Shown one piece after another: positions 8,343-18,097 of a stretch of DNA of 64,000 nt. The translations under genes and the position numbers were made by a program. Positions within the stretch are counted from its first letter, which is position 1; every line of letters starts with the position of its first letter. The notes under the pieces are model-generated. The model ran no database searches. It was not told where the DNA came from and was given only the letters and a program-made list of their open reading frames with translations. Origin of the DNA: Serratia inhibens (GTDB lineage Bacteria; Pseudomonadota; Gammaproteobacteria; Enterobacterales; Enterobacteriaceae); contig NZ_QYYG01000013.1 of assembly GCF_003591175.1 (NCBI RefSeq), positions 41,821 to 105,820 on the forward strand, read 5' to 3'.

Positions 8343-9299
8343 TCAGTTCACTTTAAGTTGATAGTACTCGGCTAGCGTCATACCCACCGTACGCTGTTGC
8401 AGCCAGGCGAACAGTTGCTCCAAATCGCGGTACAGCACTTCAATATCCTGCTCGGTTTTAAACGTCGGGCTGCCGCCGGGCATAAACTCGGAAGAGTGCA
8501 GCATAAATTCAACGTAGTCATGCCCCTGCGCCAAACAACGCTCAGCCACCCGCTGCATTTTTTCCAGATTGCCGCCGCTTGGCCGCAGCCAGTTTACCGA
8601 CGGTGAACGCTGCTTGCCGCGCAACCGATCATAGCCCTGCTTGATCGTATTCATCAGCGCCGAATGCTTATACTGGATGCTCATCGGCACTTCCAGCAGC
8701 GTTGAAGCCCCCGTTTCGGCGATATTTTCCGGATCGATAAAATACGCCCGTGACGGGAAGTGCCGGTAGTCGGTGCCACCTTTCCCTTGCGGGTTGCCCG
8801 GTGAATATTGCCAGTTGACGCGTGGCGTGACCGAGCAATCTACCTGATAACCGTATTCCAGCAACAACGCCGCATAGTACTCGTTAAACGCCCAGCGCCC
8901 GGCGCGGTGGCTGAGCATTTTGGTCTGGAAAGCATCTTCCAGCAGCTTGGTCATATGATCGACCTTGGCGCGAATTTGATCGGCCGGGTATTCGATCAGA
9001 TAAGGTTTGTGTCGCCAGTCATCGTCAGTCAACGGCGTCAGAGGCGGGCTGTTCCAGGCATGCAGGTGCATTCCTACTTCCCCGGTACCGCGCGCAATCA
9101 CATCGCGGGCAAACTCGACATATTCGGCGTCTACCGCCATTTCATAGTTGGTGAGGTACACCGGCTTGAAGCCATATTTCTCACACAACGCCTGAAAGCG
9201 CGGCAAAAAGCGCGTGTTTTCGGTCGAGATGCGATCGTGGTTTTGCCACAGATTGTCGCCTTCGGTATCAATAGTGATGAGAAATGCCGGTTTAGTCAT
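8343..9299 (-). CDS. wabN: polysaccharide deacetylase, WabN-like (LPS-core GlcNAc N-deacetylase)
   Basis: In Klebsiella, WabN removes the acetyl group from the outer-core GlcNAc that WabH has added, leaving the GlcN that is extended further. This 318-residue protein has the CE4-like layout: ITIDTEGDN (the TxDD-type metal motif) near residue 8, GMHLHAWNSP (metal-binding histidines) about residue 90, and LSHRAGRWAFNEYYA beyond. The ATG at 9299 is preferred over an in-frame TTG at 9320 because it has AGG upstream and begins at the conserved strand. wabH lies nearby on the other strand, which supports the role. The call is by family and context. Confidence 0.72.
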   Translation of the reverse strand: MTKPAFLITIDTEGDNLWQNHDRISTENTRFLPRFQALCEKYGFKPVYLTNYEMAVDAEYVEFARDVIARGTGEVGMHLHAWNSPPLTPLTDDDWRHKPYLIEYPADQIRAKVDHMTKLLEDAFQTKMLSHRAGRWAFNEYYAALLLEYGYQVDCSVTPRVNWQYSPGNPQGKGGTDYRHFPSRAYFIDPENIAETGASTLLEVPMSIQYKHSALMNTIKQGYDRLRGKQRSPSVNWLRPSGGNLEKMQRVAERCLAQGHDYVEFMLHSSEFMPGGSPTFKTEQDIEVLYRDLEQLFAWLQQRTVGMTLAEYYQLKVN

Positions 9300-9511
9300 A
9301 AATATCGGGCCTGATATCAACAGATATGCATTATGTTACGCAGGGCGTTTCGCCAGGGCAAACGACTTTACTGCCTGATTTGGACAACGTTGAAGGCCTT
9401 TTGTCTCTCCTCCACGCTATTTTTTCACTTCGCGGCAAGAAAACCGTGCAACAGTAGCCACATGCGATCGGGTCATTTAGAATCAAAGATTGGTTTCCCT
9501 GAAAGCGACTC

Positions 9512-10594
9512 ATGATGAACGACGCGCCAGCCCTAGCTCCTGATACCTCAATACAGCGTATTCTGATCGTTAAGCTTCGCCATCACGGCGACATGTTGCT
9601 GACCACGCCGGTGATCAATACCCTGCAGCAAAACTACCCGCAGGCGCAGATCGACGTGCTGCTGTATAAAGAAACCCAGGATATGCTGGCCAGCCACCCG
9701 GCGCTGTCGAATATCTTCGTTATCGATCGCCAGTGGAAAAAACAGGGTACGAAAGCCCATTTGCGCCACGAGCTTAATCTGATCCGGCAACTCAAAGGCC
9801 AAGGCTACGATCTGGTGGTCAATCTGGCCGATCAGTGGCGTAGCGCCATTATCGCCCGCCTGACCGGAGCGCGTATTCGACTGGGGTTCGATTTCCCCAA
9901 GCGGCGAGGCTTCTTATGGCGCCATTGCCACACGCATTTGGTGCCGGTAAGCGATCACGCGCGGCTGCATACCGTTGAGCAAAATCTGTCGCTGTTACAA
10001 CCGCTCGGCCTGCCCGCCCTCAGCCAGCAGGTGACCATGAGTTATCCGCCGCAGGACTGGCAGACCTGCGAACAGTTGTTACGGCAACAGGGCATTAGCG
10101 GCGATTATATCGTGGTACAACCCACCTCCCGCTGGTTTTTCAAATGCTGGAGCGAAGAAAAAATGGCCGCCACCGTCAGCGCGTTGCAGGCCGACGGCCA
10201 CCGGTTGGTGATCACCTCGGGGCCGGACACAAAAGAGCGGGAAATGGTGGAGCGCATTCTGGCACTCTGTCCCCCGCAGGGCGTAGTTTCGCTGGCCGGC
10301 CAGTTAACGCTGCGTCAGCTTGCCGCCCTGATCGACCACGCTAAACTGTTTATCGGTGTAGATTCGGTGCCCATGCACATGGCCGCTGCACTGCAGACAC
10401 CCTGCATTGCACTGTTTGGTCCTTCCAAGCTGGTGTTTTGGCGCCCATGGCAGGTTAACGGCTGCGTGATATGGGCCGGCGACTTCGGCACCTTGCCCGA
10501 TCCCGACGCCATCAATACCGGCACTGATGAACGTTACCTGGACCTTATACCTACAGACGCGGTGATTGCAGCCGCGCGGAGCCGGCTAGCATGA
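9512..10594 (+). CDS. waaQ: LPS core heptosyltransferase III
   Basis: GT9 enzyme that adds a side-branch heptose (HepIII) to HepII of the inner core. It has 360 residues. Motifs: RILIVKLRHHGDMLLTTPVI (about 15-34), VVQPTSRWFFKCWSEEKM, and GVDSVPMHMAAAL in the C-terminal half. The KLRHHGD form with adjacent histidines is typical of WaaQ rather than WaaC or WaaF. Its stop overlaps the wabG start (ATGA), and the order waaQ-wabG-wabH is that of Klebsiella and Serratia. It begins a new + strand operon after a 212-base divergent spacer from the deacetylase gene. Confidence 0.9.
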   Translation: MMNDAPALAPDTSIQRILIVKLRHHGDMLLTTPVINTLQQNYPQAQIDVLLYKETQDMLASHPALSNIFVIDRQWKKQGTKAHLRHELNLIRQLKGQGYDLVVNLADQWRSAIIARLTGARIRLGFDFPKRRGFLWRHCHTHLVPVSDHARLHTVEQNLSLLQPLGLPALSQQVTMSYPPQDWQTCEQLLRQQGISGDYIVVQPTSRWFFKCWSEEKMAATVSALQADGHRLVITSGPDTKEREMVERILALCPPQGVVSLAGQLTLRQLAALIDHAKLFIGVDSVPMHMAAALQTPCIALFGPSKLVFWRPWQVNGCVIWAGDFGTLPDPDAINTGTDERYLDLIPTDAVIAAARSRLA

Positions 10595-11718
10595 AAGCAT
10601 TTCGTTTGGCGATCGTTCGTCAGAAGTACCGCCCGGACGGTGGAGCGGAGCGTTTCGTCTCACGCGCCCTGGAAGCGCTGGAGCAGCAGGATCTCGATCT
10701 GAACGTTATCACCCGCGAATGGCAGGGTGACACCCATCCGAACTGGCATATTCATTTGTGCAATCCGCTAAAGCTTGGACGCATCAGCCGTGAACGCGGC
10801 TTTGCCGAGGCCGCCAGAGCGCTATGGCAGAAAGAGAAATTCGATCTGGTGCAGAGCCACGAACGCATTCCCGGCTGCGATATTTACCGCGCCGGTGATG
10901 GCGTGCACCGCCGCTGGTTGTTGCAGAGGGCGCGCTTGTTGCCCGAATGGCGCCGCAAATGGCTGTTTTCCAACCGCTATCACCGTTACGTAATGTGTGC
11001 GGAACGTGCGATGTATGCCGCGCCGGAGCTGAAAGCGGTCATCTGCAACGCAGAAATGATTAAGCAGGAGATCATCGACGACTTTGGGGTACCGGCCGAT
11101 AAAATCACGGTGATCTACAACGCCATTGATAATCAAAAATTTCTGCCCGCCACGCCCGATCAGCGGCAGCAATTACGTCGGCAATACCAGATCCCTCAAC
11201 AAGCGCATTGCCTGATTTTCGTTGGCTCCGGCTTTGAACGTAAAGGGCTGACCGCCGCCATCCGCGCCGTCGCGTCTACAGACAGCTATCTGCTGGTCGT
11301 CGGTAAAGACAAGGCTGAAAAACGCTATCAGACGCTGGCACAATCGCTGGGATGCGGCGATCGGGTGCGGTTTATGGGCGTGCAAAAACAGACGCTGCCG
11401 TTCTATCAGGTGGCTGATGCTCTGCTGCTGCCCACACTGTACGACCCGTTCCCCAATGTGATTCTGGAGGCGATGTCCTGCGGTCTGCCTGTCATCACCA
11501 GCACCACCTGCGGTGGCGCGGAATTTATCGCCCAGGGAGAAAACGGCTTCGTAACCGATGCGCTGGATGTTCCCGCCCTGGTCGCGGCGATCAAGGCACT
11601 GCCTCGTCAGGCATTGGGCTCGCCTATGGGCGAAGCCGCGAGGTTGCGTATTATGTCTGCCACCCCGGCGCACCTGTCGGAACAGTTGATCTCCCTCTAT
11701 AACCGGCTGCTGGATTAA
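10591..11718 (+). CDS. wabG: WaaG/WabG-family GT4 glycosyltransferase (outer-core first sugar)
   Basis: A 375-residue GT4 (GT-B fold) retaining glycosyltransferase. The start AFRLAIVRQKYRPDGGAER holds the donor-site loop RPDGGAERF. FVGSGFERKGL and PTLYDPFPNVILEAMSCGLP carry the EX7E motif typical of WaaG. In Klebsiella, WabG transfers galacturonic acid to HepII; E. coli WaaG transfers glucose. Context (waaQ upstream, wabH downstream) favours WabG. It is translationally coupled to waaQ by a four-base overlap. Donor specificity cannot be proved from sequence. Confidence 0.85.
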   Translation: MKAFRLAIVRQKYRPDGGAERFVSRALEALEQQDLDLNVITREWQGDTHPNWHIHLCNPLKLGRISRERGFAEAARALWQKEKFDLVQSHERIPGCDIYRAGDGVHRRWLLQRARLLPEWRRKWLFSNRYHRYVMCAERAMYAAPELKAVICNAEMIKQEIIDDFGVPADKITVIYNAIDNQKFLPATPDQRQQLRRQYQIPQQAHCLIFVGSGFERKGLTAAIRAVASTDSYLLVVGKDKAEKRYQTLAQSLGCGDRVRFMGVQKQTLPFYQVADALLLPTLYDPFPNVILEAMSCGLPVITSTTCGGAEFIAQGENGFVTDALDVPALVAAIKALPRQALGSPMGEAARLRIMSATPAHLSEQLISLYNRLLD

Positions 11719-11720
11719 CG

Positions 11721-12818
11721 ATGCGTATTCTGATGATTATCGACGGCCTGCCCGGCGGCGGCGCAGAAAAAGTGGTGCTGACGCTGTGCCAGGGCATGCA
11801 GCAAATGGGCAATGACGTCAGCCTGATTTCGCTTCGCGACGTCTGTAACTACCCTATCCCTCCTGGCGTTCATTATCAGGTGGTGGCGGATCGCAGCCGC
11901 TCACCCTGGCGCAAACTGACCGAACTGTCACGCCGCGCCGCCGCGCTGGATCGGGTGATTGCCGACAACGAACGCCGGCAGGGCGCCTATGATTTGGTGT
12001 TCTCGAACCTGCATAAAACCGATCGCATCGTCAGCCGCAGCAAGCTGCTCTCTTCGGATCGCCTGTGGTTTTGCATCCACGGCATGCTATCGACCTCTTA
12101 TCTCGGTCATCGCAAGGGCCTGGATCGTTGGTTGAAACAGCGGAAAATCGCCGGCGTTTACCAGGGCCAAAATATCGTTGCCGTCTCAAAAGCCGTCGGT
12201 GAAGATCTGCAACAAAACCTGCCTATCCACCCGAACCGATTGGCTGTAATCAACAATCCGTTTGATATTGCCGCCATCGAACAACAGGCGGCGGAACCCT
12301 GTGAACTGGCGGGTCAGGAGTATCTGGTGCATGTCGGGCGCTTTCATCCGCACAAGCGGCACGATCGCCTGCTGAAAGCCTATGCGCAATCGGGCATCCA
12401 GGCGCCGTTGGCACTGATTGGCGCCGGCAGCGAAGCCAACGTAGGGGAAGTGAAACAGCTGGCAAGCCAACTGGGCATCGCCGACCGCGTACTGTTCCTC
12501 GGTTTCCAGGCCAACCCTTATCCGTTTATTCGGCACGCGTCGTTGTTGGTGCTCAGTTCCGACAGCGAAGGCTTTGGCAATGTGCTGGTGGAAGCGTTGC
12601 TATGCGGTACGCCGGTGGTCAGTACAGGCTGCCCGGGTGGGCCTGCGGAAATTCTGGAAAATGCCGGAATGGGTAACGCACTGGCGGAACTCAATGAAAA
12701 ATCGCTGGCAGAAAAAATGGCGGAAATTTACGCCCAACCGCCTGAAATTAATCACCAACAGTTACTGAGCTACGGGCTTGAATCTATTTGCCAGAGCTAT
12801 TTGGCACTTAAAAAATAA
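11721..12818 (+). CDS. wabH: WabH-like GT4 glycosyltransferase (outer-core GlcNAc transferase)
   Basis: A 365-residue GT4 enzyme starting MRILMIIDGLPGGGAEKV with the usual GGGAEK donor loop. The C-terminal Rossmann half contains HVGRFHPHKRHDRLL, FLGFQANPYPFIRHASLLVL and SSDSEGFGNVLVEALLCGTP (the EX7E motif). In Klebsiella, WabH adds GlcNAc to the outer-core GalA before WabN deacetylates it. It sits two bases after wabG and is followed by a clear terminator, so it closes the waaQ-wabG-wabH operon. Confidence 0.82.
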   Translation: MRILMIIDGLPGGGAEKVVLTLCQGMQQMGNDVSLISLRDVCNYPIPPGVHYQVVADRSRSPWRKLTELSRRAAALDRVIADNERRQGAYDLVFSNLHKTDRIVSRSKLLSSDRLWFCIHGMLSTSYLGHRKGLDRWLKQRKIAGVYQGQNIVAVSKAVGEDLQQNLPIHPNRLAVINNPFDIAAIEQQAAEPCELAGQEYLVHVGRFHPHKRHDRLLKAYAQSGIQAPLALIGAGSEANVGEVKQLASQLGIADRVLFLGFQANPYPFIRHASLLVLSSDSEGFGNVLVEALLCGTPVVSTGCPGGPAEILENAGMGNALAELNEKSLAEKMAEIYAQPPEINHQQLLSYGLESICQSYLALKK

Positions 12819-12848
12819 ATAAGGCAGGGAATTCCTGCCTTTATTTTA
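12814..12848. terminator. bidirectional terminator after wabH
   Basis: AAGGCAGG (12821-12828) pairs with CCTGCCTT (12834-12841) around GAATT, with A-rich sequence before and T-rich sequence after. It can stop transcripts from both sides. Confidence 0.85.
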
Positions 12849-12849
12849 A

Positions 12850-13863
12850 TTAATCGAACGTTTTTATTTTCTGCCAGACATCATCAACAGTGACATCAAT
12901 GCAATCACCCGACTCGGTTTGCAGAATGTGATAACGCCCAGTCCATGGATGCCAGGATTCTTTATTCGTATCGCCAAAGAACACCACCATATCTTTATTC
13001 AACGCCGCGGCCAGATGCATCTGCCCGCCGTCGCTGCACAACACCCTGTCGCATAAATCAAAACCGGCGAGTAATTCCCGCACCGAGGCCGTAGGATAAA
13101 GCGCGATATGTTCATTCTGACACAGCGCCAACAGCTGTTCTGCACGTTTTTGGTCACCAATATCATCAGGCGTCAGCGTGCCTTGCGGGGACCAGAAGAT
13201 CAGCACTGCGGTGTTTTGATCGGCGACTAAGCGATTGATAATTTCGGCATAGCGTTCTATCGGCCAGCGTCGTTTAGGGCTGCGACTGCTGATATGGACC
13301 GCGCAAACTCGCCCGACCGGCGGCAAGAGTTTTTGCATACGCTGCGCTGCCTGTTGGCGTTCTTCCGGGGTCAGGAACACGCGGACCGGCGGGATCGGGA
13401 TACGCTGTTCGGTAATCGCCGATAAGTAGCTGTAGGTATGTTCTACCTGATGCTTGCCGCTGAAATCTTGCTTGCGGAAAGGATGATGAATATCAGACGT
13501 GCCTAAATCTGCGCCAATAATATTGCTTACCCCCGCCATTTTCGCCAAACGCAGGCTGTACTTGCAAGGAACCGGATTGGCCAGAATCGCCGCGTCGAAC
13601 TTTATTTTACGCAGCTTAAGAAAAATCATCAGACGTTCAAAATAAACCCCTAATGTGGTTTCATTTTTCGTCTTGTGCTTTGCCTTTTTATAGACAAAAA
13701 CCTTTTCAAGGTGCGGGTTATTTTTAACGACATCCTGGCTGACTTTATTGATTAACAGATAAAGTTTGGCATCCGGATAGGCAATTTTCACCCCTTCAAT
13801 CAGAGGAGTCGTACAAACAAGATCGCCAATATTGTCACGGCGAATAATTAAAATATTCTTCAT
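12850..13863 (-). CDS. GT9-family glycosyltransferase (putative heptosyltransferase), linkage unassigned
   Basis: A 337-residue GT9 protein if started at the ATG at 13863. A TTG 20 codons earlier (13923) is open, but the ATG begins exactly at the family's first strand (MKNILIIRRDNIGDLVCTTP) and has AGG at good spacing. Other motifs are VHISSRSPKRRWPIERYAEI and CSDGGQMHLAAALNKD. It stands alone on the - strand between wabH and the divergent waaA. It most resembles the unassigned heptosyltransferases of waa loci; acceptor unknown. Confidence 0.82.
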   Translation of the reverse strand: MKNILIIRRDNIGDLVCTTPLIEGVKIAYPDAKLYLLINKVSQDVVKNNPHLEKVFVYKKAKHKTKNETTLGVYFERLMIFLKLRKIKFDAAILANPVPCKYSLRLAKMAGVSNIIGADLGTSDIHHPFRKQDFSGKHQVEHTYSYLSAITEQRIPIPPVRVFLTPEERQQAAQRMQKLLPPVGRVCAVHISSRSPKRRWPIERYAEIINRLVADQNTAVLIFWSPQGTLTPDDIGDQKRAEQLLALCQNEHIALYPTASVRELLAGFDLCDRVLCSDGGQMHLAAALNKDMVVFFGDTNKESWHPWTGRYHILQTESGDCIDVTVDDVWQKIKTFD

Positions 13864-13988
13864 TCCAAGCCTATCAGCGAAATCTCTCGCCTGTTGTCTG
13901 AAACTGACACCAAAGGTTACCAAATTAGCGCCTTTCCCTTCCGGTTATGGTACTATTCTGACTAACCCATATAAATGAAATTGATAGA

Positions 13989-15266
13989 ATGTTGCTGCGT
14001 TTATATCAGGTACTACTCTACCTCATCCAACCCCTGATCTGGCTCCGCTTACTGCTGCGCAGCCGCAAAGCTCCAGCCTACCGTAAACGCTGGGCAGAAC
14101 GCTATGGCTTCTGCGCCGGAAAAGTGGTGCCGGGCGGCATCATGCTGCACTCCGTCTCCGTGGGGGAAACGCTGGCCGCCATCCCGTTGGTCCGCGCACT
14201 GCGCCACCGCTATCCCTATTTACCGATTACTGTGACCACGATGACGCCAACAGGTTCAGAGCGCGTTCAGTCCGCTTTCGGTAAAGACGTTCATCATGTT
14301 TATCTGCCTTACGACCTGCCCGGTTCCATGCGCCGTTTCCTCGATCAGGTGAACCCCAAGCTGGTTATCATCATGGAAACCGAGCTGTGGCCAAATCTGA
14401 TTAACGCGCTGCACCAGCGTCAGATCCCGCTGGTGATCGCCAACGCACGCCTTTCTGCCCGCTCTGCGGCCGGTTATAAAAAAATCGGCGGTTTTGTCCG
14501 CGACATGCTGCGCCGCATTACGTTGATCGCAGCGCAAAATCAGGAAGATGGCGAACGCTTCATCGAACTTGGCCTGAAGCGCTCACAGCTGACCGTGACT
14601 GGCAGCCTGAAATTCGACATTTCCGTCACTCCCGAGCTGGCTGCACGCGCGATCACGTTACGCCGCCAGTGGGCACCGCGTCGCCCGGTGTGGATCGCGA
14701 CCAGCACCCATGAAGGTGAAGAAACCATTCTGCTGGCGGCGCACCGCAAGTTACTGGAAAAGCACCCCGACCTGCTGCTGATTCTGGTGCCGCGTCATCC
14801 TGAACGTTTCCCTACCGCCAAAGAACTGGTGCAGAAAGCCGGTTTCAGCTACACCCTGCGCAGCAGCGGTGAAATCCCCTCCGGCAGCACCCAGGTGGTG
14901 ATTGGCGATACCATGGGCGAACTGATGCTGCTGTACGGCATTGCCGATCTGGCCTTTGTCGGCGGCAGCCTGGTAGAACGCGGCGGGCATAATCCGCTGG
15001 AGGCCGCCGCACACGCAATTCCGGTACTGATGGGGCCGCATATCTTCAACTTCAAGGATATCTGCGCCAAGCTGTCGCAGGCCGAAGGGCTGATCACCGT
15101 GACCGACGAAGACTCTCTGGTCAAGGAAGTCGCCACCCTGCTCACCGACGAAGACTATCGCCGCTATTACGGCCGCCACGCAGTGGAAGTGCTGTATCAG
15201 AATCAGGGAGCGCTGCAGCGCCTGCTGCAACTGCTGGAACCGCACCTGCCGCCACGGAGCCATTAA
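13989..15266 (+). CDS. waaA: Kdo transferase
   Basis: Transfers two Kdo residues from CMP-Kdo to lipid IVA; essential in the LPS pathway. It has 425 residues, like E. coli WaaA. An N-terminal membrane anchor (about residues 3-22) is followed by the basic stretch AYRKRWAERYGF. The acceptor loop is HSVSVGETLAAIPLVRAL, with MMETELWPNLI-type IIMETELWPNLINAL near 125. The CMP site is GGSLVERGGHNPLEAAAHAI. Its stop abuts the waaE start directly, and waaE-coaD follow as in Serratia. Confidence 0.98.
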   Translation: MLLRLYQVLLYLIQPLIWLRLLLRSRKAPAYRKRWAERYGFCAGKVVPGGIMLHSVSVGETLAAIPLVRALRHRYPYLPITVTTMTPTGSERVQSAFGKDVHHVYLPYDLPGSMRRFLDQVNPKLVIIMETELWPNLINALHQRQIPLVIANARLSARSAAGYKKIGGFVRDMLRRITLIAAQNQEDGERFIELGLKRSQLTVTGSLKFDISVTPELAARAITLRRQWAPRRPVWIATSTHEGEETILLAAHRKLLEKHPDLLLILVPRHPERFPTAKELVQKAGFSYTLRSSGEIPSGSTQVVIGDTMGELMLLYGIADLAFVGGSLVERGGHNPLEAAAHAIPVLMGPHIFNFKDICAKLSQAEGLITVTDEDSLVKEVATLLTDEDYRRYYGRHAVEVLYQNQGALQRLLQLLEPHLPPRSH

Positions 15267-16040
15267 ATGAGCGACCGCAAAAGCCTGTCGGTGGTGATCA
15301 TCGCCAAGAACGAAGCCGGGCTGCTGCCGGATTGTCTGCACTCTGTGGCCTGGGCGGACGAAGTGGTCATTCTCGATTCAGGCAGCCAGGATGACAGCAT
15401 CGCCATTGCCGAAAGCCTCGGCGCCAAAGTGTTCGTCCATACCGACTGGCAGGGCTTCGGCAAACAGCGCCAACGGGCCCAAAGCTACGCCAGCCACGAC
15501 TATATTCTGATGCTCGACGCCGATGAGCGCGTCACGCCTGAACTGCGCCAGTCAATTGAACAGACGTTGGCCGCACCCGACGACAATCAGGTCTACAGCT
15601 GTGCGCGTCGCAACCTGTTCCTTGGGCGTTTTATGCGTCACAGCGGCTGGTATCCGGATCGCGTCAACCGGCTGTACGCCAACCGACGCTTTCGCTATAA
15701 CGACGACCTGGTGCATGAATCGCTCAATATAGGCACCGCGAAAGTGGTCCCCCTCAGCGGCGATCTGCTGCACCTGACTTGTCGTGACTTTTTCGCCTTC
15801 CAACGCAAACAGCTGCGTTATGCCGAAGAATGGGCCAATCAGCGTCATCAGGCCGGCAAGCGCTGCGGTTATTCCTCAATACTGACCCATACTCTCGGCG
15901 CCTTTTGCAAAACCTGGCTGCTGCGCGCCGGCTTCCTCGACGGTAAACAGGGGTTGCTGTTAGCCGTGGTCAACGCGCAATATACCTTCAATAAATATGC
16001 CGCATTGTGGGCATTGGGCCGCAACTCTTCAGAGAAGTGA
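15267..16040 (+). CDS. waaE: LPS inner-core beta-1,4-glucosyltransferase
   Basis: A GT2-family enzyme of 257 residues (also called KdtX) that adds glucose to HepI in Klebsiella and Serratia cores. GT-A fold signs: [20 protein letters not shown] at 7-26, [10 protein letters not shown], and the metal motif [13 protein letters not shown] near residue 78. [21 protein letters not shown] follows. It begins at the base after the waaA stop and ends three bases before coaD, so the three are one operon. This gene is absent from the E. coli K-12 waa locus, which helps place the organism. Confidence 0.92.
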   Translation: MSDRKSLSVVIIAKNEAGLLPDCLHSVAWADEVVILDSGSQDDSIAIAESLGAKVFVHTDWQGFGKQRQRAQSYASHDYILMLDADERVTPELRQSIEQTLAAPDDNQVYSCARRNLFLGRFMRHSGWYPDRVNRLYANRRFRYNDDLVHESLNIGTAKVVPLSGDLLHLTCRDFFAFQRKQLRYAEEWANQRHQAGKRCGYSSILTHTLGAFCKTWLLRAGFLDGKQGLLLAVVNAQYTFNKYAALWALGRNSSEK

Positions 16041-16529
<489 letters not shown>

Positions 16530-17339
16530 TCAGCGTTGGCAGCGCCGGCAGAAGAAAGTGCTGCGCTGCCCGTGTTTAGCGGATTCAATCGGCGTGCCGC
16601 ACGCGCGGCAAGGCTCACCCGCACGACCATACACCTGCAATTCTTGCGCGAAATAGCCTGGTTTACCGTCCGACTGCAGGAAATCGCGCAGCGTGGTGCC
16701 ACCTTGCTCAATCGAGCGTAGCAATACCGCTTTGATGGTTTCCACCAGCAGCTCAGCTTCCGCTTTACTCAGCGAACCGGCCGGACGATCGGGCAGGATC
16801 CCAGCGGTAAACAGGGATTCGCTGGCGTAGATATTGCCAACCCCCACGACCAGCTTGTTATCCATCAGCCAGGGTTTGATCAACGTACGCTTGTTGCGTG
16901 ATTTTTCGTACAGGTAGGCGCCAGTGAAGGCTTCACTCAGCGGTTCCGGCCCAAGATGCGCCAGCACGTTGCTGGTTGCCAGGTCTTCACACCACAGCCA
17001 GGCGCCAAAACGGCGGGGATCGGTATAACGCAGCGTCATGCCGTTACTGATCACCAGATCAACGTGGTCGTGCTTACCGGCTTCGGTTTCCTCGGCCAGC
17101 ATACGCAGGCTGCCGGACATCCCCAAATGGACGATAATCCAACCCTGGTCCAGTTCAATCAGCAGATACTTGGCGCGGCGTTGCACGCTGCGTACCGGCC
17201 GGTCGCTCAGCGCCAGAATTTGCTCGGAAACAGGCCAGCGCAGCCGCGCATTGCGCACCACAGCATATTGAATGCTATGGCCAACAAGATAAGGTTCAAT
17301 CCCACGTCGGCTGGTCTCAACTTCTGGTAATTCAGGCAT
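16530..17339 (-). CDS. mutM: formamidopyrimidine-DNA glycosylase
   Basis: Removes 8-oxoguanine and other oxidised purines and nicks the abasic site. It has 269 residues from the ATG at 17339, exactly the E. coli length. The N-terminal [13 protein letters not shown] supplies the catalytic Pro and Glu. A C-terminal zinc finger (CRACG ... FFCRRCQR) closes the protein. The frame is open 41 codons further upstream, but the mature N-terminus must be Pro, so 17339 is certain. GGGAGAG lies upstream. The rpmG terminator lies between it and rpmBG. Confidence 0.99.
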   Translation of the reverse strand: MPELPEVETSRRGIEPYLVGHSIQYAVVRNARLRWPVSEQILALSDRPVRSVQRRAKYLLIELDQGWIIVHLGMSGSLRMLAEETEAGKHDHVDLVISNGMTLRYTDPRRFGAWLWCEDLATSNVLAHLGPEPLSEAFTGAYLYEKSRNKRTLIKPWLMDNKLVVGVGNIYASESLFTAGILPDRPAGSLSKAEAELLVETIKAVLLRSIEQGGTTLRDFLQSDGKPGYFAQELQVYGRAGEPCRACGTPIESAKHGQRSTFFCRRCQR

Positions 17340-17376
17340 CTGGCACTCTCCCGTCGGTTTCCTACCCTTATAAAAC

Positions 17377-17405
17377 AAAAAACCCGGCCTAAGCCGGGTT
17401 TTTAT
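17377..17405. terminator. terminator between rpmG and mutM
   Basis: AACCCGGC (17381-17388) pairs with GCCGGGTT (17393-17400) around CTAA, flanked by A-run and T-run. It can stop the - strand rpmB-rpmG transcript and is symmetrical. Confidence 0.85.
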
Positions 17406-17418
17406 TAATCCACTAAAA

Positions 17419-17855
<437 letters not shown>

Positions 17856-17907
17856 TCAGCTCGAGCTTCGTATAGGGTATGGCCGCCTCGTCAGGCTTTT
17901 AGAGCCC

Positions 17908-17985
17908 ATCTCAGCAAACTCCATACTGAGGAGACTCCCGTCATCAGGTCAGAAACCACACATCAGGTTAGAAACCTGCTGAGAT
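17908..17985 (-). promoter_or_regulatory. structured 5' leader of rpmB with tandem hairpins
   Basis: Within the rpmB leader, 17908-17916 and 17977-17985 can pair (ATCTCAGCA with TGCTGAGAT). They enclose two copies of CATCAGGTYAGAAACC (17942-17957 and 17961-17976). In the RNA each copy can fold a small GGTT-TCT-RACC hairpin. The arrangement suggests a folded leader, possibly a ribosomal-protein autoregulatory element. Function is inferred only. Confidence 0.4.
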
Positions 17986-18024
17986 AGGCCCTTACGCCAA
18001 ACCCAAGATTCTCAAAGGTGGCGT

Positions 18025-18053
18025 AGTATACGCTCTGAGGCGTAAGTGCTCAA
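18025..18053 (-). promoter_or_regulatory. sigma-70 promoter of rpmB-rpmG
   Basis: On the - strand TTGAGC (18048-18053) and TATACT (18025-18030) are 17 bases apart, a near-consensus promoter. Transcription should start near 18018. Confidence 0.75.
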
Positions 18054-18097
18054 GTCCCGAACAGCTAAAGATCCCTCAAGGATCGCGAAAAAATCGC

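Noticed and set aside
13864..13923. TTG start giving 20 more residues on the - strand GT9 gene
   Set aside because: The family's first strand begins at the ATG at 13863, which has the better ribosome site.
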